Below, piece after piece: positions 32,314-41,216 of a stretch of 64,000 nucleotides of DNA. The DNA is from QYQD01 sp040754095. GTDB lineage: Bacteria > Desulfobacterota > QYQD01. The notes under the pieces were generated by a model, which had not been told where the DNA came from, did no database searches, and saw only the letters and a list, made by a program, of their open reading frames with translations. How positions within the stretch are numbered: the first letter of the stretch is position 1; the number at the start of each line of letters is the position of its first letter. Made by a program: the position numbers and the translations under genes. The stretch covers positions 1 to 64,000 of the forward strand of contig JBFMFO010000012.1 in assembly GCA_040754095.1 (NCBI GenBank), read 5' to 3'.

Positions 32314-32994
32314 CTATACTGATTTGAAATATTCTACCAGTATGCGCGGGTCGTTGCTGCCGATGCCGTCAACCCCCATGTCAACATACGGTTTCAGCAT
32401 ATCACGATCATCGATGTTCCATATAAAGACCTTTAAATCCTCCTGGTGCGCTTTATCGACAAGCCCTTTGCTTACAAAGGCGTAATTCATGACCAGTGCG
32501 TCCGCTGAAGCGCTTCTGGCGATACAGGCGTCCACCGGACACCCAACCAAAAGCACACCTGTCTTGATACGGCTGTCCATCTCCTTTATTCTCTTTACCG
32601 CCATATGCCAGAAGGAGATAACATAAATGCCGCCATAGAGGCTATGTTTATTTATGAGCCCAACAATCTTATTTTCTATCCCCTCTTCTTTTAATTCAAT
32701 GATGAGTTTTACCCTGCCTTTTACAAGCCCGATCACCTCTTCGAGGGTCGGTATCCGCTCACCCTTGCCGGCATCCAGTTTTTTTATCTCCTCAAGCGTA
32801 TAACTCCCTACCGGGCCCTTTCCATTTGTAGTGCGGTCCACCGTTGCGTCATGGATAACGACAACCTCCTTGTCTTTGGTCAGATGGACGTCGATCTCCA
32901 CGGCATCAACCCCAATCTCCATGGCCCGCCTTATGGAAAGCGGGGTATTCTCAGGTTCTAAAGTCTTGGCCCCTCGATGTCCCATAATCATCAT
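32314..32994 (-). CDS. Glycerophosphodiester phosphodiesterase
   Basis: A 226-residue GDPD-family TIM barrel. Seen: MGHRGAKTLEPENTPLSIRRA (catalytic HRG and EN pair), VDAVEIDVHLTKDKEVVVIHDATVDRTTNGKG (metal and second catalytic His), IIELKEEG, and a late IWNIDDRDM-type motif with GVDGIGSNDP. It hydrolyses glycerophosphodiesters to glycerol-3-phosphate and alcohol. There is no signal peptide, so it is cytoplasmic. It lies beside a phosphate transporter pair. Confidence 0.93.
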   Translation of the reverse strand: MMIMGHRGAKTLEPENTPLSIRRAMEIGVDAVEIDVHLTKDKEVVVIHDATVDRTTNGKGPVGSYTLEEIKKLDAGKGERIPTLEEVIGLVKGRVKLIIELKEEGIENKIVGLINKHSLYGGIYVISFWHMAVKRIKEMDSRIKTGVLLVGCPVDACIARSASADALVMNYAFVSKGLVDKAHQEDLKVFIWNIDDRDMLKPYVDMGVDGIGSNDPRILVEYFKSV

Positions 32995-33065
32995 ATCTGT
33001 TTATCTTTCGCCTCCGTGTTTATAAATGTTCGAACATCGAACGACTAAAACGCCGAGATGTAGCC

Positions 33066-33734
33066 TTACTTGGCAATCATGGCCCGCATCCTATCCCCTG
33101 CATTTTCCACATGATCCGCGATCTCGCCGAGCATTTCCACCAATCGAATCAGATGGAAGATGGTTACCGCATCCGTCTCCTTGGCAAAGATGTCGTGTTT
33201 GAGCGTGGCTTCGAGTATATCGGCCTGCCCTTCTTTCTTTCGCAACTCCCGGACGTGTTCCTTTACAATCTTCCGGTCTTCTTCGGAAAAAGTCTTAAAG
33301 TACCGCCGTGCGTCTATAAGCATCTTGTTAAGCCTATCAATTGGATCAAGGACAGAATCTACCAAAAAAAACATATCCCCCCGGAAATATTCCGGAATCT
33401 TATCGGCGGGTCTAAATGCCAGCCAGTCCAGCACATGTTCAAAACAATCAATTACCTTGTCCTGTTCTTTCAGGTACTCGAAAATCTGGAACTTATCCAC
33501 AGGCAGCAGGGTCCCTTTGGGAAGATGACCTCTGATACGTCTTTTTACAGCGTCAGCCTGATGTTCCAGCTCCGACACCTCGTGCCTGGCCCGTTCAAAG
33601 GACTCGCACTCAGCGCTTAAGTAACACTTTACCGCAATGCGGAACATCGCGGCCCCGTCCCCGACTTTCTCCGCATGTTCCTGAAGTCCCTCAAAGGGTG
33701 AAGTCATAAACATGGATAAAATAGGTATGCGCAT
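33066..33734 (-). CDS. DUF47/PhoU-like accessory protein of the phosphate transporter
   Basis: A 222-residue all-helical protein of the DUF47 (Pit accessory, PhoU-related) family. Seen: SPFEGLQEHAEKVGDGAAMF, ESFERARHEVSELEHQADAVKRRIRGHLPKGTLLPVDKFQIFEYLKEQDKVIDCFEHVLDWL and a C-terminal MLGEIADHVENAGDRMRAMIAK. The ExxxD(A)-type motifs bind metal in PhoU folds. It ends the pit transcription unit, 12 bases after the transporter gene, and probably regulates it. Confidence 0.9.
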   Translation of the reverse strand: MRIPILSMFMTSPFEGLQEHAEKVGDGAAMFRIAVKCYLSAECESFERARHEVSELEHQADAVKRRIRGHLPKGTLLPVDKFQIFEYLKEQDKVIDCFEHVLDWLAFRPADKIPEYFRGDMFFLVDSVLDPIDRLNKMLIDARRYFKTFSEEDRKIVKEHVRELRKKEGQADILEATLKHDIFAKETDAVTIFHLIRLVEMLGEIADHVENAGDRMRAMIAK

Positions 33735-33746
33735 AAAACCTCCACT

Positions 33747-34976
33747 TTAGAAAAATAGCAAACATAGGATCTTATAAATAACCATACTGGTAATCGCGGC
33801 AATGGGGACCGTGATAAACCAGTAAAGCATAATCTGGCCTACTATCCGAAAATTCACGGCCTCGATACCTCTGGCCAGACCCACTCCGATCACGGAGCCG
33901 ACCGCGGCATGGGTGGTGGAGACGGGAAGACCCATCTTTGAGGCCAGAAGGACTGTCGTAGCCGCGCCAAATTCAACGGAAAAGCCACGTGTATTTGTCA
34001 GGGTGGTGATTTTATGCCCCATGGTCTCGATAACCCGATGCCCCCACATGGCTATACCGGCAGCGATACCCACTCCTCCAAACAACAGGAGGGTAATGGG
34101 AACCTCGATATGACCGCCGATAGACCCATTACTGACGAAAAAATAGATAAGCGCCAGCGGACCGATGGCATTGGCCACGTCATTGGCCCCCTGAGAAAGC
34201 GCCATATAGCAGGCGGTAACCAGTTGCAGGTGACGGAAGGTATGTTCGACACCTTCCTCCCCGGTTTTCTTCGTATGCCGCTTAAGCAGGTATTTCCCGG
34301 CATATCCCATCAGAGAGGCAATGGCCAGGGATAACCCGGTGGAGGTGATGGCATCCAGCGCCATCCTTTTCCCTAAAGGCGTCTTACACAGAAAAGACAT
34401 TATTACCACAAAAAAAGTGGTGCCGATGAAATATGGAGATAACCTGAATGCCCTGGCCATCAGTTCCTTCTGCGTCAATATAAATCGATAAATGATCTTG
34501 AAAACAAGAAATGATAGTACCATGCTAACGATAGGCGAGATGATCCAGCCCGCCACTATGCCCGCCAGCTTCCACCAATTAACCGAGGAAAAGCCACCCG
34601 TCATGATGCCAAAGCCGACCATGGCGCCGACAATGGAATGAGTGGTGGAGACGGGAAGGGCCCTCCATGTGGCAAAGAATACCCACAGCGCGGCCGCGAT
34701 GAGTGCGGAAAGGGCCCCCACGATCGCCACTTTTGGATCGTTCAGGGCTGCGGGAGAAACAATTCCCTTACTTATGGTGTCAACCACATGAGATCCTACA
34801 AAAACTGCGCCCACGAGATTGAGTATACCTGCGACAAACACTGCCTGTCGCAGGGTAATGGCCTTGGCGCCGACGCTTGAGGCCATGGCGTTGGCGGCAT
34901 CGTTGGCCCCGATGTTCCAGGCCATATAAAGTCCAAAAATGTAACCCAGGATTAGAATCGTATATTCAAAGGTCAT
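33747..34976 (-). CDS. PiT-family inorganic phosphate transporter
   Basis: A 409-residue inner-membrane protein with about ten hydrophobic segments. The two inverted family motifs are present: YMAWNIGANDAANAMASSVGAKA near the start and ALSQGANDVANAIGPLALI in the second half. Each is followed by a PVSTTHSIVGA / PVSTTHAAVGSVIGVG motif. PiT proteins take up metal-phosphate with H+ or Na+. The DUF47 gene follows directly. Confidence 0.95.
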   Translation of the reverse strand: MTFEYTILILGYIFGLYMAWNIGANDAANAMASSVGAKAITLRQAVFVAGILNLVGAVFVGSHVVDTISKGIVSPAALNDPKVAIVGALSALIAAALWVFFATWRALPVSTTHSIVGAMVGFGIMTGGFSSVNWWKLAGIVAGWIISPIVSMVLSFLVFKIIYRFILTQKELMARAFRLSPYFIGTTFFVVIMSFLCKTPLGKRMALDAITSTGLSLAIASLMGYAGKYLLKRHTKKTGEEGVEHTFRHLQLVTACYMALSQGANDVANAIGPLALIYFFVSNGSIGGHIEVPITLLLFGGVGIAAGIAMWGHRVIETMGHKITTLTNTRGFSVEFGAATTVLLASKMGLPVSTTHAAVGSVIGVGLARGIEAVNFRIVGQIMLYWFITVPIAAITSMVIYKILCLLFF

Positions 34977-35003
34977 GATTGCCCCAAATCAAGTTAACTG
35001 GTT

Positions 35004-35621
35004 TTAATCCGGAATCATGCGGCGTCCGAGAATCTGTACAAGTTCTATAAGAAAAGGGGCTTGATCCCGGTAGAGAATAGTCTTTAATCCCCGGTGGCTC
35101 GCACGCTCAATATTGCCCGGATGGTCATCTACGAACAGCGTCTCCGGCGGTGAGATACCAAGCGTCCGTATAACATCGTCGAATATGGTCAGATCCTTTT
35201 TGCCCTTGCCCAGATAGTAACTGTTAAATACCCGGTCAAACTCCTGAAAAAAATGGTCTCTCTCGTTCAGGACGTCAAGCCAGTTGGTCTGGTCGCTGAG
35301 GATACCGGTAACGAGGTTGTCACGGCGCAGAGTACGCGCCACCTCGATCATTTTCGGCCGCAGGACAAAGCGTTGCAGGATCTCCCGGGTAAGTTCTGCG
35401 TCGCTCCCGCGAATGCCGGAACGCCGGCGCATCATATCCCAAAATTCCACCTCAGTGCCCCGGCCGGTTACGTATCCGGATTCATAGATCACCTCAACTG
35501 CCAGACGATGCAGAGTCGGCGGATCAATCCCGTTTTGCCGGGCAATGATCTTAAGCCCTTCGCGAAAACCTTCTTCCGCCAGTACCCCGCCGTAATCAAA
35601 GAGTACCGCCCGTATCGGCAA
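35004..35621 (-). CDS. HAD-superfamily hydrolase
   Basis: A 205-residue haloacid-dehalogenase-like phosphatase. Motif I is a variant: AVLFDYGGVLAEEGF, with Asp-Tyr-Gly where the usual second Asp is replaced. That is common in the epoxide-hydrolase N-terminal/IA subgroup, where phosphatase activity may be lost. Motif II TGILSDQTNWLDVL, motif III lysine in YYLGKGKKDLTIFDDVI and motif IV ETLFVDDHPGNIERASHRG are seen. The substrate is unknown; it stands between pit and the MBL gene. Confidence 0.85.
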   Translation of the reverse strand: MPIRAVLFDYGGVLAEEGFREGLKIIARQNGIDPPTLHRLAVEVIYESGYVTGRGTEVEFWDMMRRRSGIRGSDAELTREILQRFVLRPKMIEVARTLRRDNLVTGILSDQTNWLDVLNERDHFFQEFDRVFNSYYLGKGKKDLTIFDDVIRTLGISPPETLFVDDHPGNIERASHRGLKTILYRDQAPFLIELVQILGRRMIPD

Positions 35622-35733
35622 GACCGCGTCGATGGCTTCACCTCTTGGTTATGATTATGGCAGACTTATAAAGGAAAAATTAAAAAAGGACAAGCTATTA
35701 GTACAGCGGACTGGTCCGGTCTTTGGACTTGTT

Positions 35734-36594
35734 TCAGAACCGATATGTCATCCCGGCCGTTCCGGGCAATACCCGTTCTCTCAAGGCGTCCCGAAGCGCC
35801 GCAACGGCATGCTTTCCGGTGCAGTGGCAAGGAATAACCATATCCGGTTCCATGGATCCCAGCGCGACCAGAGTTTGATCGATACGTTGACTGCTCGCGG
35901 TGAGCAGGTGGAAGCCGCCAATGATGATTCGTACCCTCGACCCCTTATTCAGGCGTCGAACGTGATTCAGTGTATTCACCAATCCCGCATGGCAGCACCC
36001 GACACAGATGACCAAACCATCTTCCGTCTGAATCCACAGGGCGAGATCATCGTCAATCGGATCTACGCGTCTTCCCTCCGGATCGAGGAAAAACGGCCCG
36101 CCCGTATCCTCGTAGCTTGTCCGGCGGGGAATGGGACCGGTGATGCCGATTCTCTCGGACAGCAACAACGGTTGTGAAACCCAGTGGAGACGTTGTGCAG
36201 GCAGCTTGTCAATGGACACTATGGATTCGCGCGGCATCTGAATCGGTTTTGGCGTCCCATCCCGGATGGCGTAGCGGGGTTGCACTACTCCAGGATGGCA
36301 ATAGGCCTCAAGCTTTTCGTTGACCTTCAGGACTTGGGAAATTCCGCCGGTATGGTCGTAATGCCCATGGCTCAACACAAGTACGTCAATTTCACTCAGG
36401 TCCACGCCAAGTACCGGGGCATTTGCAGCCAACGCACCTCCTTGTCCTGTATCGAAAAGGATGCGCCTGTCTTCAGCTTCAATCCATAGCGAAAGGCCAT
36501 GCTCGGATATCAGCCCGGGGGCGGCATGGTTATCGGCCAATATCGTTATCTGAAATCGATGCGCATTCATGGAGGAGGTCTTTTCTATATGCAT
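35734..36594 (-). CDS. MBL-fold metallohydrolase
   Basis: A 286-residue metallo-beta-lactamase-fold protein. Seen: RILFDTGQGGALAANAPVLG, the metal motif LSHGHYDHTGG (HxHxDH), VGCCHAGLVNTLNHV, IIGGFHL and MVIPCHCTGKHA. It belongs to the subgroup annotated as beta-ribofuranosylaminobenzene phosphate synthase-like hydrolases. Such genes often sit in the NifX/DUF5320 neighbourhoods that follow here. The ATG at 36594 is chosen for GAGG just upstream. Confidence 0.88.
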   Translation of the reverse strand: MHIEKTSSMNAHRFQITILADNHAAPGLISEHGLSLWIEAEDRRILFDTGQGGALAANAPVLGVDLSEIDVLVLSHGHYDHTGGISQVLKVNEKLEAYCHPGVVQPRYAIRDGTPKPIQMPRESIVSIDKLPAQRLHWVSQPLLLSERIGITGPIPRRTSYEDTGGPFFLDPEGRRVDPIDDDLALWIQTEDGLVICVGCCHAGLVNTLNHVRRLNKGSRVRIIIGGFHLLTASSQRIDQTLVALGSMEPDMVIPCHCTGKHAVAALRDALRERVLPGTAGMTYRF

Positions 36595-36718
36595 TTTGCC
36601 TCGGCCCACGCCATCCAGTACCCAACTTTTAGAATAAGAGCATCCAAAGAATTTACCCCCGATAACCGTGCCTGCCGCATAAAAAATAGCCGGTATGTGT
36701 AAAAAACCAGTGATTTCT

Positions 36719-36841
36719 TTGAAGCTCCCCGCAGTCCGCCGCAGGCGGACGGGGAATCTCCGTATGTAAGGTAAAAAGCATAGTATTCGCTCGCTAACCC
36801 CGCCGCAAGCAGCGGGGAATGCGCTCGCTATGTATGTTCAA
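36719..36841 (+). repeat. MITE-like dispersed repeat, long form (copy 3)
   Basis: It occupies most of the 325-base gap between the MBL and radical SAM genes. It starts TTGAAGCTCCCCGCAG and ends CTATGTATGTTCAA. It differs from the copy at 13624-13744 at roughly ten positions over 123 bases, so the two are recent relatives. Nothing else is seen in the gap. Confidence 0.85.
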
Positions 36842-36919
36842 AAGATACTAACAAGACGTTCGAGTCCTACCGAACAAATCGATCCGGGCAAAAAAATACG
36901 ATTAGACCTTTCTCCAGTT

Positions 36920-37885
36920 TCATGACCTCGAAGCTTCCGTCGATCCGATAACGGTATAGAAAACCCGTCCATCCACGTGAACCGTTGTTACCTTTCCGGC
37001 ATATTTGAGCACATCGAGTTGCTTGACCGCTTCCGTGATATGAATGCCAAGACCGCTTGCAATATCGGCGGAGGTACATGGCCGTCTGCCAAGCAACGCC
37101 AGGACGTCCTCATTTCCGGAGCCAGAAAGGGCTGTGGCCTGCGAAAGGTCATATTCGTTCCCGCTGATGATATCCACTTGACACGGGAAAAATCCTTTCA
37201 GGACGAGAAGCTGGTCGGACGAGAGAGGAAAGGCAAATTCTTCAGAGGGTGGACGAACAACGGTGTTCAGTTGCACCCGCGCCGGTCGGATTTGCCTAAT
37301 GATGGCGGCAAGTTTCTCAACCTCAGCGGGAATTCCCGTAACGCCGCCAAGCAGAAGAACCTCCAGCCATAACTTCCCCGTAAAACGTTCACTAAAAGAA
37401 GCAACGCCATCGACCATTTGCTCAAAGGAGATAGCTTCATGCGGACGATTGACGTATCTAAAAAGCGGCTCATCACCAGCGTCCAGCGATGGAAGCACGA
37501 GGTCGGCTGTCATCAGGGCCTCCTGGACTTCACTCATCCATAACAGCGAGCCATTGGTCAGGACGGCCACCGGGATATCCGTCAACCCCTTGATCTTGCG
37601 AATCAGGTCACCGATACCGGAATTCAGCGTGGGTTCGCCGGAGCCCGCAAGGCTGATGTAATCAGGAACATCCCCCACAGCCAGCTTCCGTCCCAGTTCG
37701 GCCAAGACATCTTTAACCGGGACGTATTCCTTTCGCTCAAGGGTTTTGTTCGTAGTCCGGCCCAATTGGCAGTACACGCAGTCATAGGTGCAGGTCTTGA
37801 ACGGCACAAGATCGATCCCGAGAGACCGACCCAAGCGCCGCGACGGAACAGGCCCGTATACGTGTCGAAAACCGATCGGTCTCAT
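36920..37885 (-). CDS. Radical SAM protein
   Basis: A 321-residue enzyme; the ATG at 37885 has GGAGG six bases upstream. The start HVYGPVPSRRLGRSLGIDLVP and cluster motif CTYDCVYCQLG (C-x3-C-x2-C) define a family of stand-alone radical SAM proteins. YISLAGSGEPTLNSGIGDLI is the SAM-binding GSGEP, and IPVAVLTNGSLLW is also seen. The C-terminal ~60 residues form a winged-helix-like domain (RRPCTSADIASGLGIHITEAVKQLDVLKYAG). The reaction is unknown. It follows the FmdB-like gene by two bases. Confidence 0.9.
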   Translation of the reverse strand: MRPIGFRHVYGPVPSRRLGRSLGIDLVPFKTCTYDCVYCQLGRTTNKTLERKEYVPVKDVLAELGRKLAVGDVPDYISLAGSGEPTLNSGIGDLIRKIKGLTDIPVAVLTNGSLLWMSEVQEALMTADLVLPSLDAGDEPLFRYVNRPHEAISFEQMVDGVASFSERFTGKLWLEVLLLGGVTGIPAEVEKLAAIIRQIRPARVQLNTVVRPPSEEFAFPLSSDQLLVLKGFFPCQVDIISGNEYDLSQATALSGSGNEDVLALLGRRPCTSADIASGLGIHITEAVKQLDVLKYAGKVTTVHVDGRVFYTVIGSTEASRS

Positions 37886-37887
37886 GC

Positions 37888-38151
37888 TTAGCCTCCACAC
37901 GGCGGTTTTTCGCAACGATCGTCTCGACCGCAGCAGGTCTTACCCATTTGTTCCGATGGACATTCCCTCCCGTGTTGTCCCGCCCGGCTATGTCCAAAGC
38001 CCTTGAGGATAAACCCGACACCGCCGCTAACCAGCCGGCGGACCTTTCCATGGCATTTTGGAAACTCCCTGACCGGGTCCTCCGTAATCCGCTGCCGCCG
38101 CCGCTCGAATATCAAGCCAAATACCGCACATTCATATTCACAGGTCGGCAT
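37888..38151 (-). CDS. FmdB-like zinc ribbon protein with eroded cysteines
   Basis: An 87-residue protein starting MPTCEYECAVFGLIFERRR, aligned with the FmdB/CxxC_CxxC zinc-ribbon family (usual MPxYEYxCxxCGxxFE). One cysteine of each knuckle is replaced: CAVFG for CxxCG, and FPKCHG for CPxCxG. GGVGFILKGFG is conserved. The tail is newly cysteine-rich (GKTCCGRDDRCEKPPCGG), so metal binding may have moved there. Next to the radical SAM gene. FmdB roles are poorly known. Confidence 0.75.
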   Translation of the reverse strand: MPTCEYECAVFGLIFERRRQRITEDPVREFPKCHGKVRRLVSGGVGFILKGFGHSRAGQHGRECPSEQMGKTCCGRDDRCEKPPCGG

Positions 38152-38222
38152 AGCTCACCTCCAATATTTCTTTGGAATAGGCCACAACGTTATTTTTTAT
38201 TACTTCTTTGAGGCCTTTCCAT

Positions 38223-39248
38223 CTACCTTAACTGTTTTTCCGTCAGCGGAGAGCCAAAACCCACATACTGTATTTTTGGAGCAGGTGGATTGGAAATCAG
38301 CGTCCACGTTCCGTTTTTAAAATTTTGATATACGCAATTGTACTGAACTCCGCTCACAACGGGAATAATACCTTTCTTGTTTTGCTTCTTCCCTCCCTCG
38401 AGCCAAGAAAGATCAATGCTTCCCTTAAGAATTTGTTTTACGGTTTCGGTGGCATGGCATTCTTCGCATTTATTCCCATCTCTCTTCACTGAGTGACTGA
38501 ACTGGGGGGCAAACATAATGAAAGTTTTGTTTCCGGAAACGACAAATGATTGCATATTGGCCGAGGTCACTTTCCCATCATAGTTCATTAGAAATTTCCA
38601 GCCGGAAGCAGGAAGACTTACCCGCTTCTTTTCCTTGATCATGGTCTCAAAATGACAGTTATTGCAGCTCATCACGTGCCGAACATGACAGGCCTTGCAA
38701 TCCAGCTTATCTCCATGAATCGTGTGTGAAACGCTTTGGGTGGGAAATTTATGGCATTTTTCGCACCGCACATCCATTGCGCCCTGCTCTTTCATTGACT
38801 TGTATTCAACGCCGTCGCCGTGAACCTCTCGCGCGGTGTGACAATCCATACAATTCATTCCATTTGCAACATGGACATCCGGCGTATTAGCTTCCCTGTC
38901 AATTTTCATGATTGCTCCCTCGCGGGCATGGCAGCTTAGGCATTTCTCCTGGCTTTTAGCTGTTCCAACAGAGTACATTGATTTTCCGTTAGCCTCTTTT
39001 TTATGACAGGCATCGCAGGATGAGACATGACAATTTTTGCATCCAAGGTCTGAGTATGGGACGCCGGTGATGATTTCGAGTCCTCCCCTTGACTTGTCAT
39101 ACCAATAAGACATTCCTCCGGCGGTGGCGTGAAGACTGGATGAAAAAAAACAATCCTCTTTCTTCATTTCCTGTGCTAAGCTTAAAACCGTCATTCCCAA
39201 GACGACAACGCCTCCCAAGATTAGACCGACAATCAGATGTTTTTTCAT
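38223..39248 (-). CDS. Periplasmic octaheme c-type cytochrome
   Basis: A 341-residue protein with signal peptide (MKKHLIVGLILGGVVVLGMTV, then ALAQ-like LSLAQ) starting at 39248 after GGAGTAAGG. Eight CxxCH haem sites are seen: CKNCH, CDACH, CLSCH, CMDCH, CEKCH, CKACH, CNNCH and CEECH. The C-terminal 70 residues have no haem site. It probably carries electrons in the periplasm. Length and haem count resemble octaheme families (tetrathionate reductase/hydroxylamine oxidoreductase-like), but I cannot assign a catalytic role; there is no atypical CxxCK. Confidence 0.85.
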   Translation of the reverse strand: MKKHLIVGLILGGVVVLGMTVLSLAQEMKKEDCFFSSSLHATAGGMSYWYDKSRGGLEIITGVPYSDLGCKNCHVSSCDACHKKEANGKSMYSVGTAKSQEKCLSCHAREGAIMKIDREANTPDVHVANGMNCMDCHTAREVHGDGVEYKSMKEQGAMDVRCEKCHKFPTQSVSHTIHGDKLDCKACHVRHVMSCNNCHFETMIKEKKRVSLPASGWKFLMNYDGKVTSANMQSFVVSGNKTFIMFAPQFSHSVKRDGNKCEECHATETVKQILKGSIDLSWLEGGKKQNKKGIIPVVSGVQYNCVYQNFKNGTWTLISNPPAPKIQYVGFGSPLTEKQLR

Positions 39249-39262
39249 GGCCCTTACTCCTA

Positions 39263-39793
39263 TCAATGAAGATTGATTGCCCCGGCGGGGCATATATTCA
39301 CACATGCGCCGCACCCAACGCAGTTTTGCGCATCAACGCTCGCCTTGCCGCCCTGAACAGCAATAGTCCCCATTGGGCAGATATCAACGCACGCGTTGCA
39401 CCCCTTACACCGTTCCTGATTAACTATGGCGGCAGGGCGTCTTTTTGTCTTAATATCCTGAACCGGCGGAGGAATTCGCCGCTCTTGGCTCGGTTGTCGT
39501 GTAAACTGAATCCTCCCGTTTTGGGGGCCGTTATAGGCAGGGATGGAATATCGCCCGCAGATAATATTGCTTCCGAAGCCCATCGGCCCCCTGCGACCGC
39601 CGCCCACTTTTCGGCCACGGCTACCCATACCACGACCGCTACCCATACCACGACCGCCGCCCATACCACGGCAGGCAAAAACCGGGCGGACGGCTTGTGT
39701 TAAGTCAAGAACGGAATTTTTATACCCTCCGGAATCCTTGCTGTGGACAGATTGACCAGCACCATTGGATTTTAACGTGATTGTTGTTCTCAT
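39263..39793 (-). CDS. Two-cluster ferredoxin with glycine/arginine-rich N-terminal region
   Basis: A 176-residue protein. The C-terminal ~60 residues are a 2[4Fe-4S] ferredoxin (CKGCNACVDICPMGTI and CVGCGACVNICPAGAI). The first 115 residues include a low-complexity run of GMGSGRGMGS-type repeats. Glycine/methionine-rich stretches are shared with the DUF5320 protein nearby. Its gene precedes the octaheme cytochrome by 14 bases, so it may be a cytoplasmic partner in the same pathway. Confidence 0.85.
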   Translation of the reverse strand: MRTTITLKSNGAGQSVHSKDSGGYKNSVLDLTQAVRPVFACRGMGGGRGMGSGRGMGSRGRKVGGGRRGPMGFGSNIICGRYSIPAYNGPQNGRIQFTRQPSQERRIPPPVQDIKTKRRPAAIVNQERCKGCNACVDICPMGTIAVQGGKASVDAQNCVGCGACVNICPAGAINLH

Positions 39794-39912
39794 ATTCAGG
39801 ATTTTCCTTTCCCGGCAACCCCGGCGGGGCCGAACGTTAATTAATCAGCTCCATACAGGCTGACGTTTTCAGCAACTATTTGTCTTCTTCCGGGCAAGCC
39901 ACCCGCTAACTT

Positions 39913-40773
39913 TTATGTAACATTTCCCGAACGGATAAGCGCCTGTGTCCCCAACGGCAGACCGACATGTGCCGCGATTACAGGACACTTGGCCTTGAAT
40001 AGAAAAAAAATATTGTCCGGTTTTTCGCTGAGCGTTTCATAGTTGCCTTGTCCTTTGGCAAGAATCAAGTCGGCACCGGCGAATCGCCGTTGCAATTCCT
40101 GGGTGCACTCCTCAAGTAGCGTTCCCGGCGCATCTGAACCGTTGTCAATGATCCCGACTAGCTCGTGGAGTCCCGCATCCCACGCGTCATCCATAGTCGC
40201 ATCGTTGATGACCGGCGCGCCCCGGACGACCACGGTGACGCGCTCCGGTGAAAGTTGTTCGATCAGTAACCGGTCAAAGACAATCTCGCCGGCATTATCT
40301 GCCAGGTACAGGATATTTCGGGCCTTGGAAACAGACTGCCGAAATTCATCCATCTCCCCAATAAACGCTCCCGCCAGCGCCTGGCTAACGGATTGGCGCA
40401 GATCGGACTCGGTCACGTTGCCGTTCACACCCATGTCGATCACATTCCCTGCGATAGCCAGGCGCACCGCAATGCCCAGCGGGTCCGACGCGGCTTTGAT
40501 CTCAGCCTTCAGTTCGGGGAGCAGACTCAAGGCCATGCGGTTCTGATGCCTTTTGGCCGGCCTGTATGGGTCCTCTACGCCGGTAATCTCCCGGAGGCGC
40601 CGATGAATACGTTGACCTATAACGGGAGGCGGACGATCCAGGTCCATCTCGCCGGTCCAATGCAACACATCACGCATCATTCTTTCATGAACGATGCGAT
40701 CCGTAGAAACCATCCTAACTGCCTCTAATGCCTGGCGAATGAAGCAGGGAATGCAATCTAAAGATGTGTTCAT
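39913..40773 (-). CDS. DUF89 (ARMT1-like) damage-control phosphatase
   Basis: A 286-residue protein. Seen: the N-terminal CIPCFIRQALEAVRMVS, AGNVIDMGVNG, the metal-binding ILYLADNAGEIVFDRLLIEQL, VVRGAPVINDATMDDAWDAGL, and LILAKGQGNYETLSE. These are the DUF89 signature residues (DNAGE, the second Asp in NDATxxD, KGQGN). Family members dephosphorylate damaged sugar-phosphate metabolites. The start overlaps the DUF5320 stop by four bases, so it belongs to this operon. Confidence 0.92.
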   Translation of the reverse strand: MNTSLDCIPCFIRQALEAVRMVSTDRIVHERMMRDVLHWTGEMDLDRPPPVIGQRIHRRLREITGVEDPYRPAKRHQNRMALSLLPELKAEIKAASDPLGIAVRLAIAGNVIDMGVNGNVTESDLRQSVSQALAGAFIGEMDEFRQSVSKARNILYLADNAGEIVFDRLLIEQLSPERVTVVVRGAPVINDATMDDAWDAGLHELVGIIDNGSDAPGTLLEECTQELQRRFAGADLILAKGQGNYETLSEKPDNIFFLFKAKCPVIAAHVGLPLGTQALIRSGNVT

Positions 40774-41141
40774 GCCTTTGTAGATTCGATTTCAATCTCG
40801 GCGAGGCGCTTCTTAATTAATTCCAGTTCCGCCTGCAGTGCGTCGGCCTGGCTCTTGAGTGCCTGCTTTTCCATCTCCGCATTGGGTTCCTGGTATGGCA
40901 TTGGGAATCCATAGGATCCCGCATACCCTCTAAATCGCATCCAAACCGGACGGCCTGTGGCATAAAACATGCTTCGCCTTCCGCTTCCGCCGTATCCGCG
41001 ACCCCTTCCGAACCCCATTCCAAAACCACGTCCCGGGGCAAAATTAGCGTATCCCGGCATCCCGGAACCTGCACAGTAACCTGCCGCGCATCCCGTCATT
41101 GGTCCCATTCCCATGGGCCCGGTTCCATCTCCTCGTGGCAT
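40770..41141 (-). CDS. DUF5320 protein
   Basis: A 123-residue protein typical of DUF5320. MPRGDGTGPMGMGPMTGCAA at the start is followed by a glycine/arginine-rich middle (GRGFGMGFGRGRGYGG). A coiled-coil C-terminus (MEKQALKSQADALQAELELIKKRLAEIE) closes the protein. Function is unknown; such proteins recur with NifX/NifB-like and MRP-type iron-sulfur genes in anaerobes. RBS AAGGAGG lies just before the ATG. Confidence 0.88.
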   Translation of the reverse strand: MPRGDGTGPMGMGPMTGCAAGYCAGSGMPGYANFAPGRGFGMGFGRGRGYGGSGRRSMFYATGRPVWMRFRGYAGSYGFPMPYQEPNAEMEKQALKSQADALQAELELIKKRLAEIEIESTKA

Positions 41142-41216
41142 TGTCGTGTCCTCCTTTTGTGGTTTTAGTTAAAACTGTTAATTCATCTTCTATTTTTCGG
41201 TCATGGCGGCCCTCTC

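Noticed and set aside
38223..39248. Octaheme cytochrome as hydroxylamine oxidoreductase or Otr
   Set aside because: All eight sites are CxxCH with no CxxCK or catalytic tyrosine pattern that I can confirm; only a general cytochrome call is justified.
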